NCBI GenBank assembly: GCA_022457155.1
Contig: JAJGOT010000478.1
Location: forward strand, 1-64,000
Direction of reading: 5' to 3'
Length of the DNA: 64,000 bases
DNA from: Cladopsammia gracilis
Lineage: Eukaryota; Cnidaria; Anthozoa; Scleractinia; Dendrophylliidae
Below the pieces are notes generated by a model that was not told the origin of the DNA, ran no database searches, and saw nothing but the letters and a program-made list of their open reading frames with translations. Within the stretch, counting starts at the first letter, position 1. Each line of letters begins with the position of its first letter. A program made the position numbers and the translations under genes. Shown one piece after another: positions 1 through 13,109 of this stretch.

Positions 1-1924
1 ATATTGTTCTCTTAAATTGAAGTTTGTTTTGTTACTTGAAGAGAAAAAACATCGATACGGCCAAAAAGATCAATCCAAAAACTTACAGCGATGTTTCACG
101 GAGCTAAATATAGCCGAGTTAAGTTTGATTCTCGTTTTTTACAGGAGTTTATTTGGCGTAACGCAAATCTGGACGATAACATATGCAAGAATCGCGACTG
201 CCACGGCCGTGAAAAAGGTCAGTTTAAATTACACACAATTTACTTATTGCTCCGCGTTCTTACCTCAGTTTTCCACCACGCAAGATAGCATTGTATTATT
301 TGCAAATCAACTAACTTCAACTTAATGCAACTTCAGTGAGTAAATTCTAGGCGAGAAACAAAACCAAATTAGCAAACAAATTACAAGCCTTTTTGGTCTT
401 GTTATGGTAATATACATGCAATCATGTTCAAAATAATGATTTAGCAGTAAGGGATTACATCCGAAAATTTCTGGCAAGAAGATAATATCAAATACTGAAA
501 CTTACTGTATGTAAAGCCATGATTTCGATCTGTGCAAGCGCTGAGAAATTATATAAAGAATGATTTTTTGTTTTGTTCTGTTTTATAGTGCGGCGACAAA
601 TACAAAAAAGAGAATAGTTTTACAATATAAAAATAACGCTTTTGCATCCTATTTATAAAATCATTTTTATTATTTTGATTCGTTTTAAAAGACTGGTAAA
701 AAAACCTGCATTCAAGTACTAAGAACCGAGCTGAAAATAACACACCGGTTTTGATCTTTTGAAAGGACTATTTAGTTTAACCTGTGTTCTATCAGTCTTA
801 CCAACGTCTTGAACCTTTTTGCCGCTTACAAAACGTTCAGAAGTGCTCACCAGACATACAACTGGAATATAAAGTACTGGAATAACCTTCATCTCATACC
901 TCTCGCATAAGCTGATGAGTTGATTAGTTCTTTAGCAATTTGGGGTTGAACTGTTTTCCCCAGCCTGTTTTTCCGCTATAATTACCGAATCAGGTTCTTT
1001 CGCGTTGTGGGTCACCGCCAACGATTGTAAAAGTATTTTGCGTAGATTTCATATTTCACTTCGTCTGTACTGAAAAGATGCTTTTAAATTTTAGAGAAAT
1101 GCCCTTGAGCTAAGTGTACAAAATTTCAGCGAATATTTGATTCTATTTTGTAGTCTACATTACTAAATGTATGCAAAATTTCGCGTCTGCCAAAAACGTA
1201 CTCAAAAGTACACAAAACGTCAGTTTTAATTGCACATAGTTTACTCATTAAACTGTGCTTTGTCTTTTATATGAAATAAAGAATTGTAACTTTGAAATTT
1301 ACTAGTTTTACCAGGTCTTTTTTCTCTTGAAAATCGGGATGCTTTACTCTTTCAAAGGTAAAACCTCTGAAATCTAGAAAACAATGAAACGAGTTACGCT
1401 ACATACAAATCAGCTGTTTGACAGTTATTCTTTTATGGTTTGAAGTTTTATTTGTTTTAAAACTTCATTGATTTTTAACAATTTTAAGCAAATGAATCAA
1501 TGAATACCAAACCACACACGTTTCTCCAAAGGACGATATCAACTATTTTTAGTAATACTTTGAAAACGGAGCCAAAAACGTATTTCTATCAACGGAAATC
1601 TAAAACTAATGCTCCAGTATAATGATACTATAAGTAAGTTCTTTGGCTGCTGATCGCTAGGATGGAAATGGTGTTAAAATATTTTCAAGTTCTTCCCTCG
1701 CACTTTCATTTCATGTTCTTTTCTTCTTTCTTCGCCGCATCACTTGATATTTTCATCTCGGTTCTCTAAGAGTATTTTATGTAAGAGCAAAGGTTCTTTG
1801 TCAAATCTTTCGTACAGGTTTGAACAAAAGGAAGGAAATCCCCGTGACCTTTGTATGTCTCGGAACCCTAACAGGATTGAACGGGGAAACAATTAGGTGT
1901 TTTCACTTAAGTCAGAAAAATTCT

Positions 1925-3854
1925 GAGTGACTTTCCCTAAATACCAACTATAGCGTGCAAGATAGAAAAATCGAAATCGCCCAAACTTTGCCACAATAAA
2001 GACCTTAGAAAACTATTTTAGAAAATATAGGTTTCAGCTGTTTTGGATTTATATATTCCAAGCAGGACAACATTTTAATATTTACCCTTGCCAGAGGCCT
2101 CAGACAGGCGAAAAATGCCCTTTTTAGTTGGCCTCGTGTGCAAAATTTAAAAGAGGCTGGATCACTATTTCACTACATAGAATTCAGCGATCCTTTCTTT
2201 ACCTTTTGCCGTTATTAGAATGTAATAATATTTCAACTACAATTTTTGAGCATTTTTTAAGTTACCGTTAGAAATGGTGTTTTTTAAAAGTGTCAAAATT
2301 GGCTAACTTTAGAAACAAAAATCGCTATCTGGTACATGGATTTCGAACTCAAGTTAACATTCTAATAAAACAGCAACTCTAGTTCTATTGAAATATGAAA
2401 TAAAATTTTGGGGCAATTAAAACTGCAAAGTTTGACAGCCGAAAACATTCACGCTACTTGATCGAAATTGGAGAATGACGTCGTATCGCCCGCCGATAAA
2501 ATTGAATTGCCCTAGTGTTTTTGTATATTTTCTTCAAGGAGACCTTTCTCGTACCAGTTTATGGCCATATTTAGCTTTTCCTGGTAAAATGCATCCTCTG
2601 TGGCTTCGAAAAAGTTCTATTCCTTTAGTCGTTTCTCATGCAAATTAAGACAAATCGCTATACTTTGTTTACAACCAAGAATTATCGCCGATAAACCCTC
2701 GTGAATCTCTTCATCTTCACTACTTTCTTAGGGCATCTTCTTATATGATAACATAAGACATAAAAATAAAACAAAACGAAAGTAAAGCGGGACTCACCTT
2801 TGATTTCTTTGGGTCGAGAACGATACAAGAACGTCGAGAAAACAAAGTCCGTACATCGCCGTGCCGAGCGTGACAGGCACCGTGACAAGTTTTACTTGTC
2901 CCAGGTCACCAGCTCTGTCACGCTCGGCACGGCGATGAACGGACTTTGTTTTCTCGACGTTCTTGTATCGTTCTCGACCCAAAGAAATCAAAGGTGAGTC
3001 CCGCTTTACTTTCGTTTTGTTTTATTTTTATGTCTTATGTTATCATATAAGAATATGCCCTAAGAAAGTAGTGAAGATGAAGAGATTCACGAGGGTTTAT
3101 CGGCGATAATTCTTGGTTGTAAACAAAGTATAGCGATTCGTCTTAATTTGCATGAGAAACGACTAAAGGAATAGAACTTTTTCGAAGCCACAGAGGATGC
3201 ATTTTACCAGGAAAAGCTAAATATGGCCATAAAGTGGTATGAGAAAGGTCTCCTTGAAGAAAATATACAAAAACACCAGGGCAATTCAATTTTATCGGCG
3301 GGCGATACGACGTCATTCTCCAATTTCGATCAAGTAGCGTGAATGTTTTCGGCTGTCAAACTTTGCAGTTTTAATTGCCCCAAAATTTTATTTCATATTT
3401 CAATAGAACTAGAGTTGCTGTTTTATTAGAATGTTAACTTGAGTTCGAAATCCATGTACCAGATAGCGATTTTTTGTTTCTAAAGTTAGCCAATTTTGAC
3501 ACCATTTTTAACGGTAACTCAAAAAATGCTCAAAAATTGTAGTTGAAATATTATTACATTCTAATAACGGCAAAAGGTAAAGAAAGGATCGCTGAATTCT
3601 ATGTAGTGAAATAGTGATCCAGCCTCTTTTAAATTTTGCACACGAGGCCAACTAAAAAGGGCATTTTTCGCCTGTCTGAGGCCTCTGGCAAGGGTAAATA
3701 TTAAAATGTTGTCCTGCTTGGAATATATAAATCCAAAACAGCTGAAACCTATATTTTCTAAAATAGTTTTCTAAGGTCTTTATTGTGGCAAAGTTTGGGC
3801 GATTTCGATTTTTCTATCTTGCACGCTATAGTTGGTATTTAGGGAAAGTCACTC
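1925..3854. mobile_element. Fold-back element with ~950-bp inverted arms
   Basis: Arms 1925-2876 and 2914-3854 are near-perfect reverse complements around a 37-bp spacer. The ends read GAGTGACTTTCCCTAAATA and its complement. The paralogous site at about 49,050 lacks the element, so it inserted after the duplication or was lost there. A short TTC appears on both sides and may be the target duplication, but this is not certain. No transposase ORF is present. The 65-codon frames in both arms are mirror copies without recognisable similarity. Confidence 0.85.
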
Positions 3855-4649
3855 TTCAGAAGCATAAAAAAGCAGGTTTAAATTCCAAAATGTTTATAGA
3901 ATTGTAGAGAGTTTAAAACTACACATCTGGGCCAAATTTTGAAACGCAAGAGCATTTCGTTCAAGAGTTATAGGCGAACTAGCATTAGACATTTTTAGTA
4001 AGAAATGTATGGAGCGGCCATCTTCAGTTGGTGCCCCTAATATGGCGGCCAAAACTTCAAAGTCTTAATTACAGTCAAAATCTCATCACAAAATATTGGA
4101 TTCACTATAAGTTCCATTAAATCGTTTTATAAGTATCTATAATGCAAAAATAACTTTCAACTGGTTCAATTTTGTTTATTTTCATGACTTATCTGCAATA
4201 GCGTGACGAATTACATGACACATTTAAAATCTTAAATATTCGAAAGCAAAACAGCGTTAAAACCTGAAACTTTTTCTGAAGGATTGTAACAATGGTGCCC
4301 ACATATCTTGTTAGAAACAACTTTGTAGAATGTATAGTTTAGATTTTTATTTTTTATTTTAATAAAACAAACAAGAGTACAATGGACCCTAGCCTTAAAA
4401 ACAATACATCTGCGTGATACCCAGGACCAATGAAATAAGAGGTTTTGAAGAGGTGCGTGGTATCGTTTAATAATGCGTTTTAAAATAGCTAGCATTCAAC
4501 TGGATAAAATGATTCTACAGAGCAAAACAGAAGCAGTTTCACGATTTTGGCCAGGAGCTTTTTTAATTATCTTGTAATAGGAAAAAATTCGCCAAAAGCG
4601 ATGAAAGGAAATAAATATAACTAAAGAAACAAAATAAGGGCTAAAACAC

Positions 4650-4832
4650 TCAAAATTCTACCAGAATGGTAATTTTGATTTCTTGACCACCTGTCACAAA
4701 ATCAAATTTGATGAACTGTAATCCACCTCCATCCTTGTAATCTATCAGCCAGAACACTGTGTCTTTAAACAGTGGAACTGTGAAACTGAACTTCTTGTTA
4801 AATGGCACGAAAGCAGGTGTTACACTTGGCAA
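4650..4832 (-). other. Possible conserved short coding segment
   Basis: The minus strand is open through FTVPLFKDTVFWLID to KITILVEF and a stop. The duplicated site at 51764-51890 stays open in the same frame (CTVPRFKGKVSWLID ... KIAILEF) although the two differ by several bases and in-frame length changes. That pattern can come from constraint or from chance. I recognise no family, and no upstream exon is evident. Confidence 0.25.
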
Positions 4833-5487
4833 GGCTTAGTGCAACTCATCTCGTTATAAAGTGGGGGGGGGGGGGACAGGGGGGGCGGGAGAACAGAGGG
4901 CGGGAGGGGTACGGGAGACGAAAGCAGGTGTTACACTTGGCCAGGTTTAGTGCAACTCATCTCGTTATAAAGTGGGGGGGGGGGGGGCAGGGGGGCGGGA
5001 GAACAGAGGGCGGGAGGGGGTACGGGAGACGAAAGCAGGTGTTACACTTGGCCAGGTTTAGTGCAACTCATCTCGTTATAAAGTGGGGGGGGGGGGGTGA
5101 GGGCGGGAGGGGTACGGGAGACGAAAGCAGGTGTTACACTTGGCAGGGTTTAGTGCAACTCATCTCGTTATAAAGTGGGGGGGAGGGGGGGGGGAGGGGT
5201 ACGGGAGACGAAAGCAGGTGTTACACTTGGCAAGGTTTAGTGCAACTCACCTCGTTATAAAGTGGGGGTGGGTGGCAGCGGGGGGGGGGGGGGGAGGCCG
5301 GGAGAACAGAAGGCGGTAGGGGTACGGGAGACGAAAGCAGGTGTTACACTTGGCAAAGTTTAGTGCAACTCATCTCGTTATAAAGTGGGGGGACAGGGGG
5401 GCGGGAGAGCAGAGGATGGGAGGGGTACGAGAGACGAAAGTAGGTGTTACACTTGGCAAGGTTTAGTGCAACTCATCTCGTTATAAA
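4807..5487. repeat. G-rich minisatellite, seven units
   Basis: A ~53-bp core beginning ACGAAAGCAGGTGTTACACT and ending CTCGTTATAAA starts at 4807, 4918, 5029, 5121, 5208, 5331 and 5434. Between cores are G-runs of up to about 14 and a GGGAGGGGTACGGGAG motif, so spacing varies from 87 to 123 bp. The duplicated locus at 55,290-55,350 has a single core without G-runs. The plus strand can form G-quadruplexes. A 123-codon ORF across it is a by-product of the repeat. Confidence 0.9.
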
Positions 5488-5667
5488 ATTGCGAAAAATG
5501 TTGTACAAAAAATTTCTAGTGTAACTAATCCTGCGAAATTTGTCGTAGCGAGTAGGCGTAGAATAAATGAGAATTGAACGACGCAAAAACCTGTTACAAA
5601 ATTGACATAATTTTTTACAATTTTCACGAAGACATACATATAAGGCAAATAATTTATACATTGGTAT

Positions 5668-6701
5668 TTAAAGTGGCTCCAAGTAGTTTCTTTTGGGTCA
5701 CACGTCCCCTTTTGAATGCGCTTATAAATAATCTTACTTTAGCTTAATGAATCTGAATTTGATACCAGATGTTAGGCTTGGATGAAAGTTTTGGGCGATG
5801 CTCTTTTTATGCTAATCCGCATTTCCATAGAACGGTAAACAAGCATGGCGAAAAAACAGTTTTTCCTAATTATTGATTTTGGGGCTACCCGCGACAAGCG
5901 AATAAATGCGCTATAATCTACGCATTGTAGCACACTAAATGAGAAAATTTCAAACAAATTAAACTGTTCGATTTTGATTATATCTTTGAAACATTTTCAA
6001 CACGTCTTTTAGTTTCATGTTTGAAATATAAGCGGTCAAAACATTCCATAGGTCTCACAAATTATCATTAAATTACCACCGAAAGTTTCCTCAGATATTA
6101 ATTATTACTCTCTACAAATAGCTCTGACTAACTCCTCGGCAGTAAAGAGATCGAGCTTTTCATTCAAATGCAGTTTTGCTTGACGTTTTCACTTTTTTTA
6201 AACTGCATTTGAATGACAAGCTCGATCTCTTTATTGTCGAGGAATATGTCAGAGCTATTTGCAGGGAGTAATAATTTAAGTCTGAGGAAACTTTCTGTGG
6301 TATTTTAATGATAATTTGTGAGACCTATGAAATGTTTTGACCGCTTATATTTCAAACATGAAAAAACACGTGTTAAAAATGTTTTAGCGATTTTTAGCAG
6401 TTTAATTTGTTTGAAATTTTCCCATTTAGTGTGCTACACTGTGTAGATTATAGCGCATTTATTCGCTTGTCGCGGGTAGCCCCAAAATCGAAAGATATTT
6501 AGGAAAAACTGTTTTTCGCCATATTTGTTTACCGTTGCTATGGAAACGCTGATTAGCATAAGAAGAGCATCATCCAAAACTTTCATCCAAGTCTGACATC
6601 TGGTATCAAATTCAGATTCATTGAAAAAAAGTAAGATTATGTATAAGCGCATTCAAAAAGGGAAGTGTGACCCAAAAAAAAACTACTTGGAGCCACCTTA
6701 A
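5668..6701. mobile_element. TTAA-flanked fold-back element (piggyBac-type MITE)
   Basis: The arms are about 500 bp and mirror each other around 6176-6199. The element runs 5672-6697 with ends AGTGGCTCC and GGAGCCACC, flanked by TTAA at 5668-5671 and 6698-6701, the target site of piggyBac transposases. Copy B lacks it at about 55,690. It has no transposase ORF, so it is non-autonomous. Confidence 0.8.
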
Positions 6702-7136
6702 AAGACTACATGGTATTCAGATCGACAGCAAATCTCGGTTCATGGGACAGGGCATAGTTAATAGACCAAACTGGTTATGAAACTCAGTCAGTCCTTTGTT
6801 ATATGTTTTTGTTCTCCATTTCTTTTGTTCGTTTGCCTTGACCGTGCACAAAGCACAAAAGGTATTGAAGTGCATATGAGCAACTGACCAGTAGAAACAT
6901 TTGGGCTCATACGTTAAACAAAACAATGTGCACGGTCACGGTTCGCTCATCATAAAACAAAGCAGCTTTGTACACTCTTTTTGAAACTTGTTGAGCTTCA
7001 TAACAAGTTTGTTCTATTAACTATGGAAGGGTAACTAGTCGGTTATTCCTTTTTAATGGAAGTGATTTTTCTTTATCTCCCAAAAAATGTAAAAGATCCT
7101 TTAAGAACAACCTGATAAGCTTTATAGTCATACTTA

Positions 7137-7585
7137 AGGATTTTATCCCTGTACTCAAAATTTAAAACCACCTTGTACATAATAACAGTACCAGAGGAAA
7201 GTACTGCTCGGTAGCTTTCACTTAAATGGTCACACTTTATGATTTCATCCACAGACTACAAAGTTAGAACCACCTTGTACAGCGTAATAAACAGCACCAC
7301 AGTAAAGTACTGCTCAATAGCTTTTATTTGAATTGTTACACTTTAAGATTCCATACCTAGATTCAAAATTTGTAACTACCTTGTACAGCATAACAAACAG
7401 TACCACAGGAAAGTATTGCTCGGTAGCTTTCATTTGAATGCTCACACTTTAGGATTTTATCCACAGACTCATAAGTTAGAACCACCCTGTACAGCATAAT
7501 AAACAGCACAGTACTGGTCGATAGCTTTAAGTGGAATGTTCCATCCCTGGACTCAAAAGTTGTAACCACCTTGTACAAACTTGCA
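7137..7585. repeat. Tandem array, ~115-bp unit, about four copies
   Basis: Units contain AGAACCACCTTGTACAGCAT, AACAGCACCACAGGAAAGTA and GGTAGCTTTCATTTGAATG in order. Copies are imperfect. The duplicated locus at 55,835-55,915 has about one unit, so the array grew in copy A or shrank in copy B. No coding content. Confidence 0.8.
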
Positions 7586-7589
7586 CAAA

Positions 7590-9480
7590 CTTAAAACCGA
7601 TTTTCCTTTGGTCCGAGGTAGTCCGTCCTCTCATGCTGCAGAGATAGAGAGTGAACAACCTCAGACCATCTGAGAATAGCTAACCCACACCTTTGAGCTA
7701 GAAAATAAATGGACGACGCATTTACTTTGTTGAATCAAATTTAAACTCAATATTAAACACGAGTATTTGTTTCCCAACATAAGTAAAAAGTAACATTCTC
7801 CTAATGTTATTTAGATTCCTTGCTAGTAAGACACAAACAAACGAAATTAACACTTGATTCTTTCTCAATCTACTGATGCTGGAATCGCTAGTGTGACAAT
7901 CCTTTTCTCTGGCACAAATGCAGCATTTAGGCTCGATAAGGTCACTTGGACTCCGAAGGAACATATCTACAATATTTACCAGTAACTCTTAAAACTGACA
8001 ATAATCGGAACGATTAAAAAACAGCAATCCACGACACACTATTACTAAAAGTGTTCAGGCCAATAAAATGTCTGTTTAGGAACCTGTTAGGTTTGTAACA
8101 TATACTGTCACCTAAACATGTAGGTCCCAGAATGTTTTTCAAAATTGTGCTTGTATTTAACATTCTAGTTAGGGCTTGGTGAGCGGCTTTGTCCACCCTG
8201 TTCCTTCTCTTTATTACTGAACTCTGCAGCAGCCGATGCTGAGCGTGAGTGTGATGCAAAGCGTGACCGTACAGCTGATGGTGAACATGAACGCGAGCTA
8301 AAATCAATAGATACTCAGAAAGCGGAGCAAAAGCACGTCAATGAACTACCCACTTCTTGTTTTATTGTTATTATTATTATTATGCCATAATTTATTATCA
8401 CAGTCTTAAACAACACTGTTTTTAAACAACGTTCCTATGTAATTTTATCCCAGTAGCATTGAAAACCTCGTCCATATGTGTGCGTTGTTCATTGGTTTCT
8501 AGTTTTTTAAAAATCGGTTTTCATATCACGACATACGCAGGCGTTCTTATTAGGTTTCGCTGTCCACACGGAAATAGTCATGAAAAGAATGGAAAATGAT
8601 CGAAAACGCTCCTTTGTAGGGATTTATTCCATACTAATCCTATTGTTTACTTATTCGTTTTATACATCACCTTTTTCGGTGCGTTATCGTTTGGTTACGC
8701 GTGGAAGGAAAGTGTAGCCATATAAAAAATATCCTTTTGACCATGGCAAACGCAAGCGCATATGGACGGGACCTAAATTATACATTGCACTGTATGTTTT
8801 TCCTCAACTACTGTCCATCTAAATATTTTTCTTGCATTTGTTCATCACCTAAAAAGTACAACAATTTTATGACATCAAGCAAGTAACTAAAATATAACAA
8901 CAGGGAATCTCAGTTAACTCTACAGCAGCCTGGAAGAACTGGCCACGTTTCTCTTTGTCCTTGTTTCCAAACGCAACAGAATCTGAGGAAGTATCGCGAG
9001 AATCAGATCTGGGTGGTCCTTCTGACGGGTTTCAAGTTATCTGAAATATATTTTAGCCAATCACAATATCTGCTTGATAGTTCTTGTTCTCAGTAGTGAC
9101 AAGTCGTTTGCATCATTTCCTCAGATTTCTTATTCCTGGAAGAGTAGCGACCAAGAAAACGTCTTCTGTTTTCTAACAGGCTTGCTTATGTTAAGAAATC
9201 TTTTTCTTATTATTTATTTATCAGCTTTCTTTTCTTTTACGTCACATCCAATCCTAACTCTTTAGTTTAACCTCTCACCTCCAAAGGACTTTTGTATTTG
9301 GTGACCGATATATTGGAGATATGTAGGAGATATAGAGCGGTCCGGTGAGCTCTCCTCAAGGTTTACGAGCGGCTTGCTTCTTGAAACCCTTGAAATGGTT
9401 TTCCTAGCCATTTTTAGACATAACCCGCCGCTCCTCTTTTTCAAGCCAAAATGGCAAGAATATGTAACAGGCTAGAGGCC
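7590..9480. other. Unannotated part of segmental copy A
   Basis: This aligns with 55,950-58,020 in copy B. It includes a short TTA run at 8366-8384 that is much longer in copy B, and AT-rich sequence. A plus-strand stretch near 8220-8340 rich in GAGCGTGA-type triplets could be a decayed coding fragment, but I cannot identify it. Nothing else is supported. Confidence 0.5.
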
Positions 9481-9800
9481 CGGGGGGGGGGGGGGGACTC
9501 AATAAAAATGACGGGAGTGATCGTCGTAGATTGGTATCGCTTTGGGTAATAAAACGCTCAAATGACCACCGTTAGATTCATCGCGGTACCTTTTCTGGTA
9601 CTGAGCCGGAAAATATCACGTACAAAATAAATCAATGGATTGTTTGATTCTTAGGGGTGAAAAATAATTTGTGCCGCATCAACAAAACAAGTTTATGGTA
9701 CCTGTTAGGATTCCTTTAATTTTAAAATTTCCGACGATTATCCAATTATCCGATTATCCGTCAATTTTATATGGGAGTTCCCCCCCCCCCCCCCCTCCCG
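9480..9800. repeat. Homopolymer G and C runs
   Basis: A run of about 15 G starts near 9482 and a run of about 15 C starts near 9780, close to the end of the segmental duplication. They are possible length-variable sites and possible assembly weak points. Copy B has no such long runs at the matching place. Confidence 0.8.
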
Positions 9801-9889
9801 GGGAGATGGGGACTAGAAGGCAAAATATGCCCACTTTTAGCCCAAAATTGCCAAATTATAAAGCCATTTTCAGCCTAAGTAGTTGAAAT

Positions 9890-12480
9890 GGGCAATTTTT
9901 TTTATCATGATTTTTTTCCGTCTTGATGTTGTGCAATAATTTTTTTTCGGGATTGTTCCATACCTTTTCTCCATTGGCTCTCTGTGCATTATTTTTTCCT
10001 TTACTTTTGCTATGCAGGAATTTTTTTTTGGTAATTGCCCACCCCCTCCTCCCTCCCCTAACATTAAAATAATCCGTCCCTAAGGAGTGCTTGAAGCGGG
10101 CTGTGGAATGTAAATGTAAATGTAGACTGGACTGTGCATATGAATATATTCTAGATTGTATACTGTGGATCGCTAATATAAAACTCTTAAATGAAAACCG
10201 GGTGAAAACTGAGACAAAACGAGCCAGTTTCGAAGCCCATCGGGCTACTTGTTTTTTTTTTTCGGCCTGTCGGGTCACCTGCCCCGGGAATCGATTTTGC
10301 TGCGGCCAACACCGTACCTAGTTTACTTCCGGTTTTCAGAAATCAGTGATGTCATCTAAACGACAATTTACAATTGAAATATTTACCGTTCTAATTTCGA
10401 CGGAGTTGTTAAACGTTAAATCGCTGTGATTTCAGGATGTATTCTATTTTTGGTAAAAGGAAAGCGGGTTGAACTTTTCTAACCAAATCATTTGTCAAAC
10501 AGTTGAGTTTAGATCGAATAAATCACGTTAAATCATTGAACAAACACGTCCCGGCAAGTCAACTGCTGAGTAAACAATTCTCAAGCATTACACCATGGAG
10601 TCACGTTGAAATTCCAAACATCTCGAATTTATGTCACGCTATGGTCAGCTGTTAATTATTTGATCAATCATGTTGATATTGTTCATTTATTCGAAGTCCT
10701 ATCACCGATTCTCCAAAATGCCTGTGTTTAAACAATCCTGATTCCTTGTTGTAGGTGGTTTCAAGGATTTTAAAGAGAAAAAAATATACAAAGTTCTAAA
10801 CTGATGTTTTTGCTAACAGTACAGAGCCGATCAGAGAGAAAATATAGACCTGAAATTGTAGTCTGCAAAGGGATGGACAATTTTGTATTTGTTGGCGGGG
10901 AACGGGGGAAGGGGGTGGTAGGGGGCGGTGTTGGGCAATTTTTCTGATAATGAATTTTTTTTCCGTCTTGATGTTGCACAAGAATTTTTTTTCGGGATTG
11001 TTCCATACCCTTTTTCCTTTGGCTTGCTGTGCATTACTTTTTTTCTTTACTTTTGCAGTGCAGGAATTTTTTTTGGGTAATTGCCCAACTACCCACCCCC
11101 TCCCCCCCCCCCCCCCTCCCCCTCCCACTACCCCGCCCTTAACAATAACATAGTCCGTCCCTAAGGAGTGCTTGAAACGGGCTGTGGAATGAAAATGTTA
11201 ATGTGGACTGGACTTTGCATATCAATAGATTCTCGATTGTATATTGTGGATTGTTAATATAAAACTCTAAAATGAAAACCGGGTGGAAAATGAGGACAAA
11301 CGAGCCAGTTTCGAAGCCCAACGGGCTCCTTGTTCGATCTAAACCCAACTGTTTGACAATTGATTTGGTTAGAGATCAACCCGCTTTCCTTTTACCAGAA
11401 ATAGAACATATCCGAAAATTGTTTAACAATTCCGTGGAAATTAGAATAGTAAATATTTGAATTGTAGTTGCCTAATTATTGGTTTCAGTTCGCTGTACTA
11501 CTTGTGTAAGCACAACAAAATCACACACGGTAGCGATATACAAAGGATATAAATATCAAAGCAACGCCATTTCCCTTAAATGATCATGACTTCCTCCTAG
11601 ACGTCTCCTAAAACGAAGAAAATGTGGAAAACATATGCTTGTATTTTGAACTAATCACAAAACGGCTGCAGACGATCGAGCGCTTACCTTGGAGATTTGT
11701 CAAAGTGAAGCGATGATGAATGTCACAGCAACTGCATCAAATTGACCATCGATGTCTCACAAATCCAACAGCCAAGTCTTGTTACAGTATCGTTTTGTTT
11801 TACAACAGCAAACTAACGATATCGCTTGCTTTTATAACGATCAACGAAAGCATAAAGCCAGTCAGTTTGTAACTCTTGCACCATCAATCGAACAGAGTAA
11901 GGTCTTGAACGAGTCACGAACCCCTCCCCCCAACAAAATCTTTCTTTTTCGTGATAAACATGCGCACGCGTAAGGAACATTTGTCATATATTTTAATGTA
12001 CCATAACAAGCTATAACAAAAGCAGCAATTTTTCTAAAGCAACAACACCATGAGAATCCGCATGTTCCCAAGAATTATCTCTTGCACGTAATACGCATCT
12101 ATGTACAGCACGTTTCTATTTCAAATTGCTTTTATAAAAAAAAACTCTTCCACAAGGAAGCCCCTGATTCGTCTTTGCGTAATACATAGGTTGACTTGAA
12201 GGTAAAGGTTAGTATAGTGTGGGTTGGGGTTGGCGCGTTACGGCGTGACCGCGTGACGCAGCCATGACGTCGTTTTGATGACATCACTGATTACGTCATT
12301 TCAGAAAACCGGAAGTAAACTAGGTACGGTGTTGGCCGCAGCAAAAGCGATTCCCGGGGCAGGTGACACGACAGAGAAAAAAAGGGTATTTTAAGAACTG
12401 GCTCGTCGCTGAGCCAGTTTAAAAAGAGGATATTTTAAGAACTGACTCGTCGCAGAGCGACGAGCCATTTAATAAAAGAA
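9890..12480. mobile_element. Nested repeats with direct and inverted copies
   Basis: Direct copies of ~360-400 bp occur at 9890-10251 and 10933-11332 (GGGCAATTTTT..., GGGATTGTTCCATACC, CCTAAGGAGTGCTTGAA). An inverted pair joins 10371-10518 and 11337-11468. A second inverted pair joins 10264-10355 and 12278-12373 (TAGTTTACTTCCGGTTTTC, GCCCCGGGAATCGATTT). Two small hairpins built on GACTCGTCGC/GCGACGAG follow to 12,470. This looks like a composite of non-autonomous DNA elements, one inserted in another. I see no transposase. The segmental alignment with copy B is lost across this region. Confidence 0.7.
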
Positions 12481-12571
12481 AAAATTACCTAAACCAGAAG
12501 ACAAAAAAATTCAATAAGCTTAAGTGCAAAACCTAAAATGTAGTACATCAAATAATTAATCTTTCCAAGGT

Positions 12572-12766
12572 CTATGATAATTTGCTGAAGCAATTAATCA
12601 GATGAGAGACTTCAATATAGTCATTCTCAAGCTATAAAGTATCAAGAAGTATTTGTTTAATCTTATTTCGAAACTTGGGTTTACAAAGAGATTTAACAGA
12701 ATGAGGAATAGAGTTCCAAATTGATTCACCAATCCTTGCAAAAGATTTTTTCATTTGGTCAGTTAA
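12572..12766 (-). pseudogene. LINE-type reverse transcriptase, C-terminal remnant
   Basis: The minus strand reads LTDQMKKSFARIGESIWNSI, then PHSVKSLCKPKFRNKIKQIL, an internal TAG, and DYIEVSHLI to a stop. The FARIG..IWNSIP..V..L.K..F..KI...LL pattern is typical of the tail of non-LTR retrotransposon ORF2 proteins in cnidarian genomes. Only the last ~60 residues remain, with one stop, so it is a dead 5'-truncated copy. Confidence 0.6.
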
Positions 12767-13109
12767 ACATTAAACATTAAAACTTTATTGAATCTCCCAA
12801 TCAGGGTTTTTCAGACCAACGTACATAAACATATAAATAAGGTAAGTGAAACATTGAATAAAAATCTCAAACGTTAAAATTGTAACTCTCCTAGCTAACA
12901 GTTCTAAAAGCTTTCACGCTTACATTATTTATTCGTTTAATCAAAGTTTGGTACTTGAGAAACACGATATGAAATGTGTATTGTGACTACTTTTTATATG
13001 AGTGTAAAGCAAGCTAGCGAGAAATCACCAGATAAAAACAATCTGTAAGCTTATGAGCTCGAGAATATTCACACATTTTGCGCGCACCTTTTGCCGCTTC
13101 TTCACCTTT

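Larger units (their letters stand above)
1..9780. repeat. Segmental duplication, copy A (3' flank of gene A)
   Basis: This block aligns collinearly with 44747-58300. Examples are the start (ATATTGTTCTC at 1 and 44747), 360-1612 with 46310-47600, 1613-1920 with 48745-49048, 3855-4480 with 49060-49655, 4480-4800 with 51540-51885, and 6702-9780 with 55690-58300. Copy A alone has the fold-back elements at 1.9-3.9 kb and 5.7-6.7 kb and the expanded arrays at 4.8-5.5 and 7.1-7.6 kb. I see no convincing gene inside it. Confidence 0.85.

Noticed and set aside
9856..10278. 140-codon minus-strand ORF, with a similar 110-codon ORF at 10796-11128
   Set aside because: Both run through poly-A/poly-T and C-rich parts of a repeated element and show no domain.
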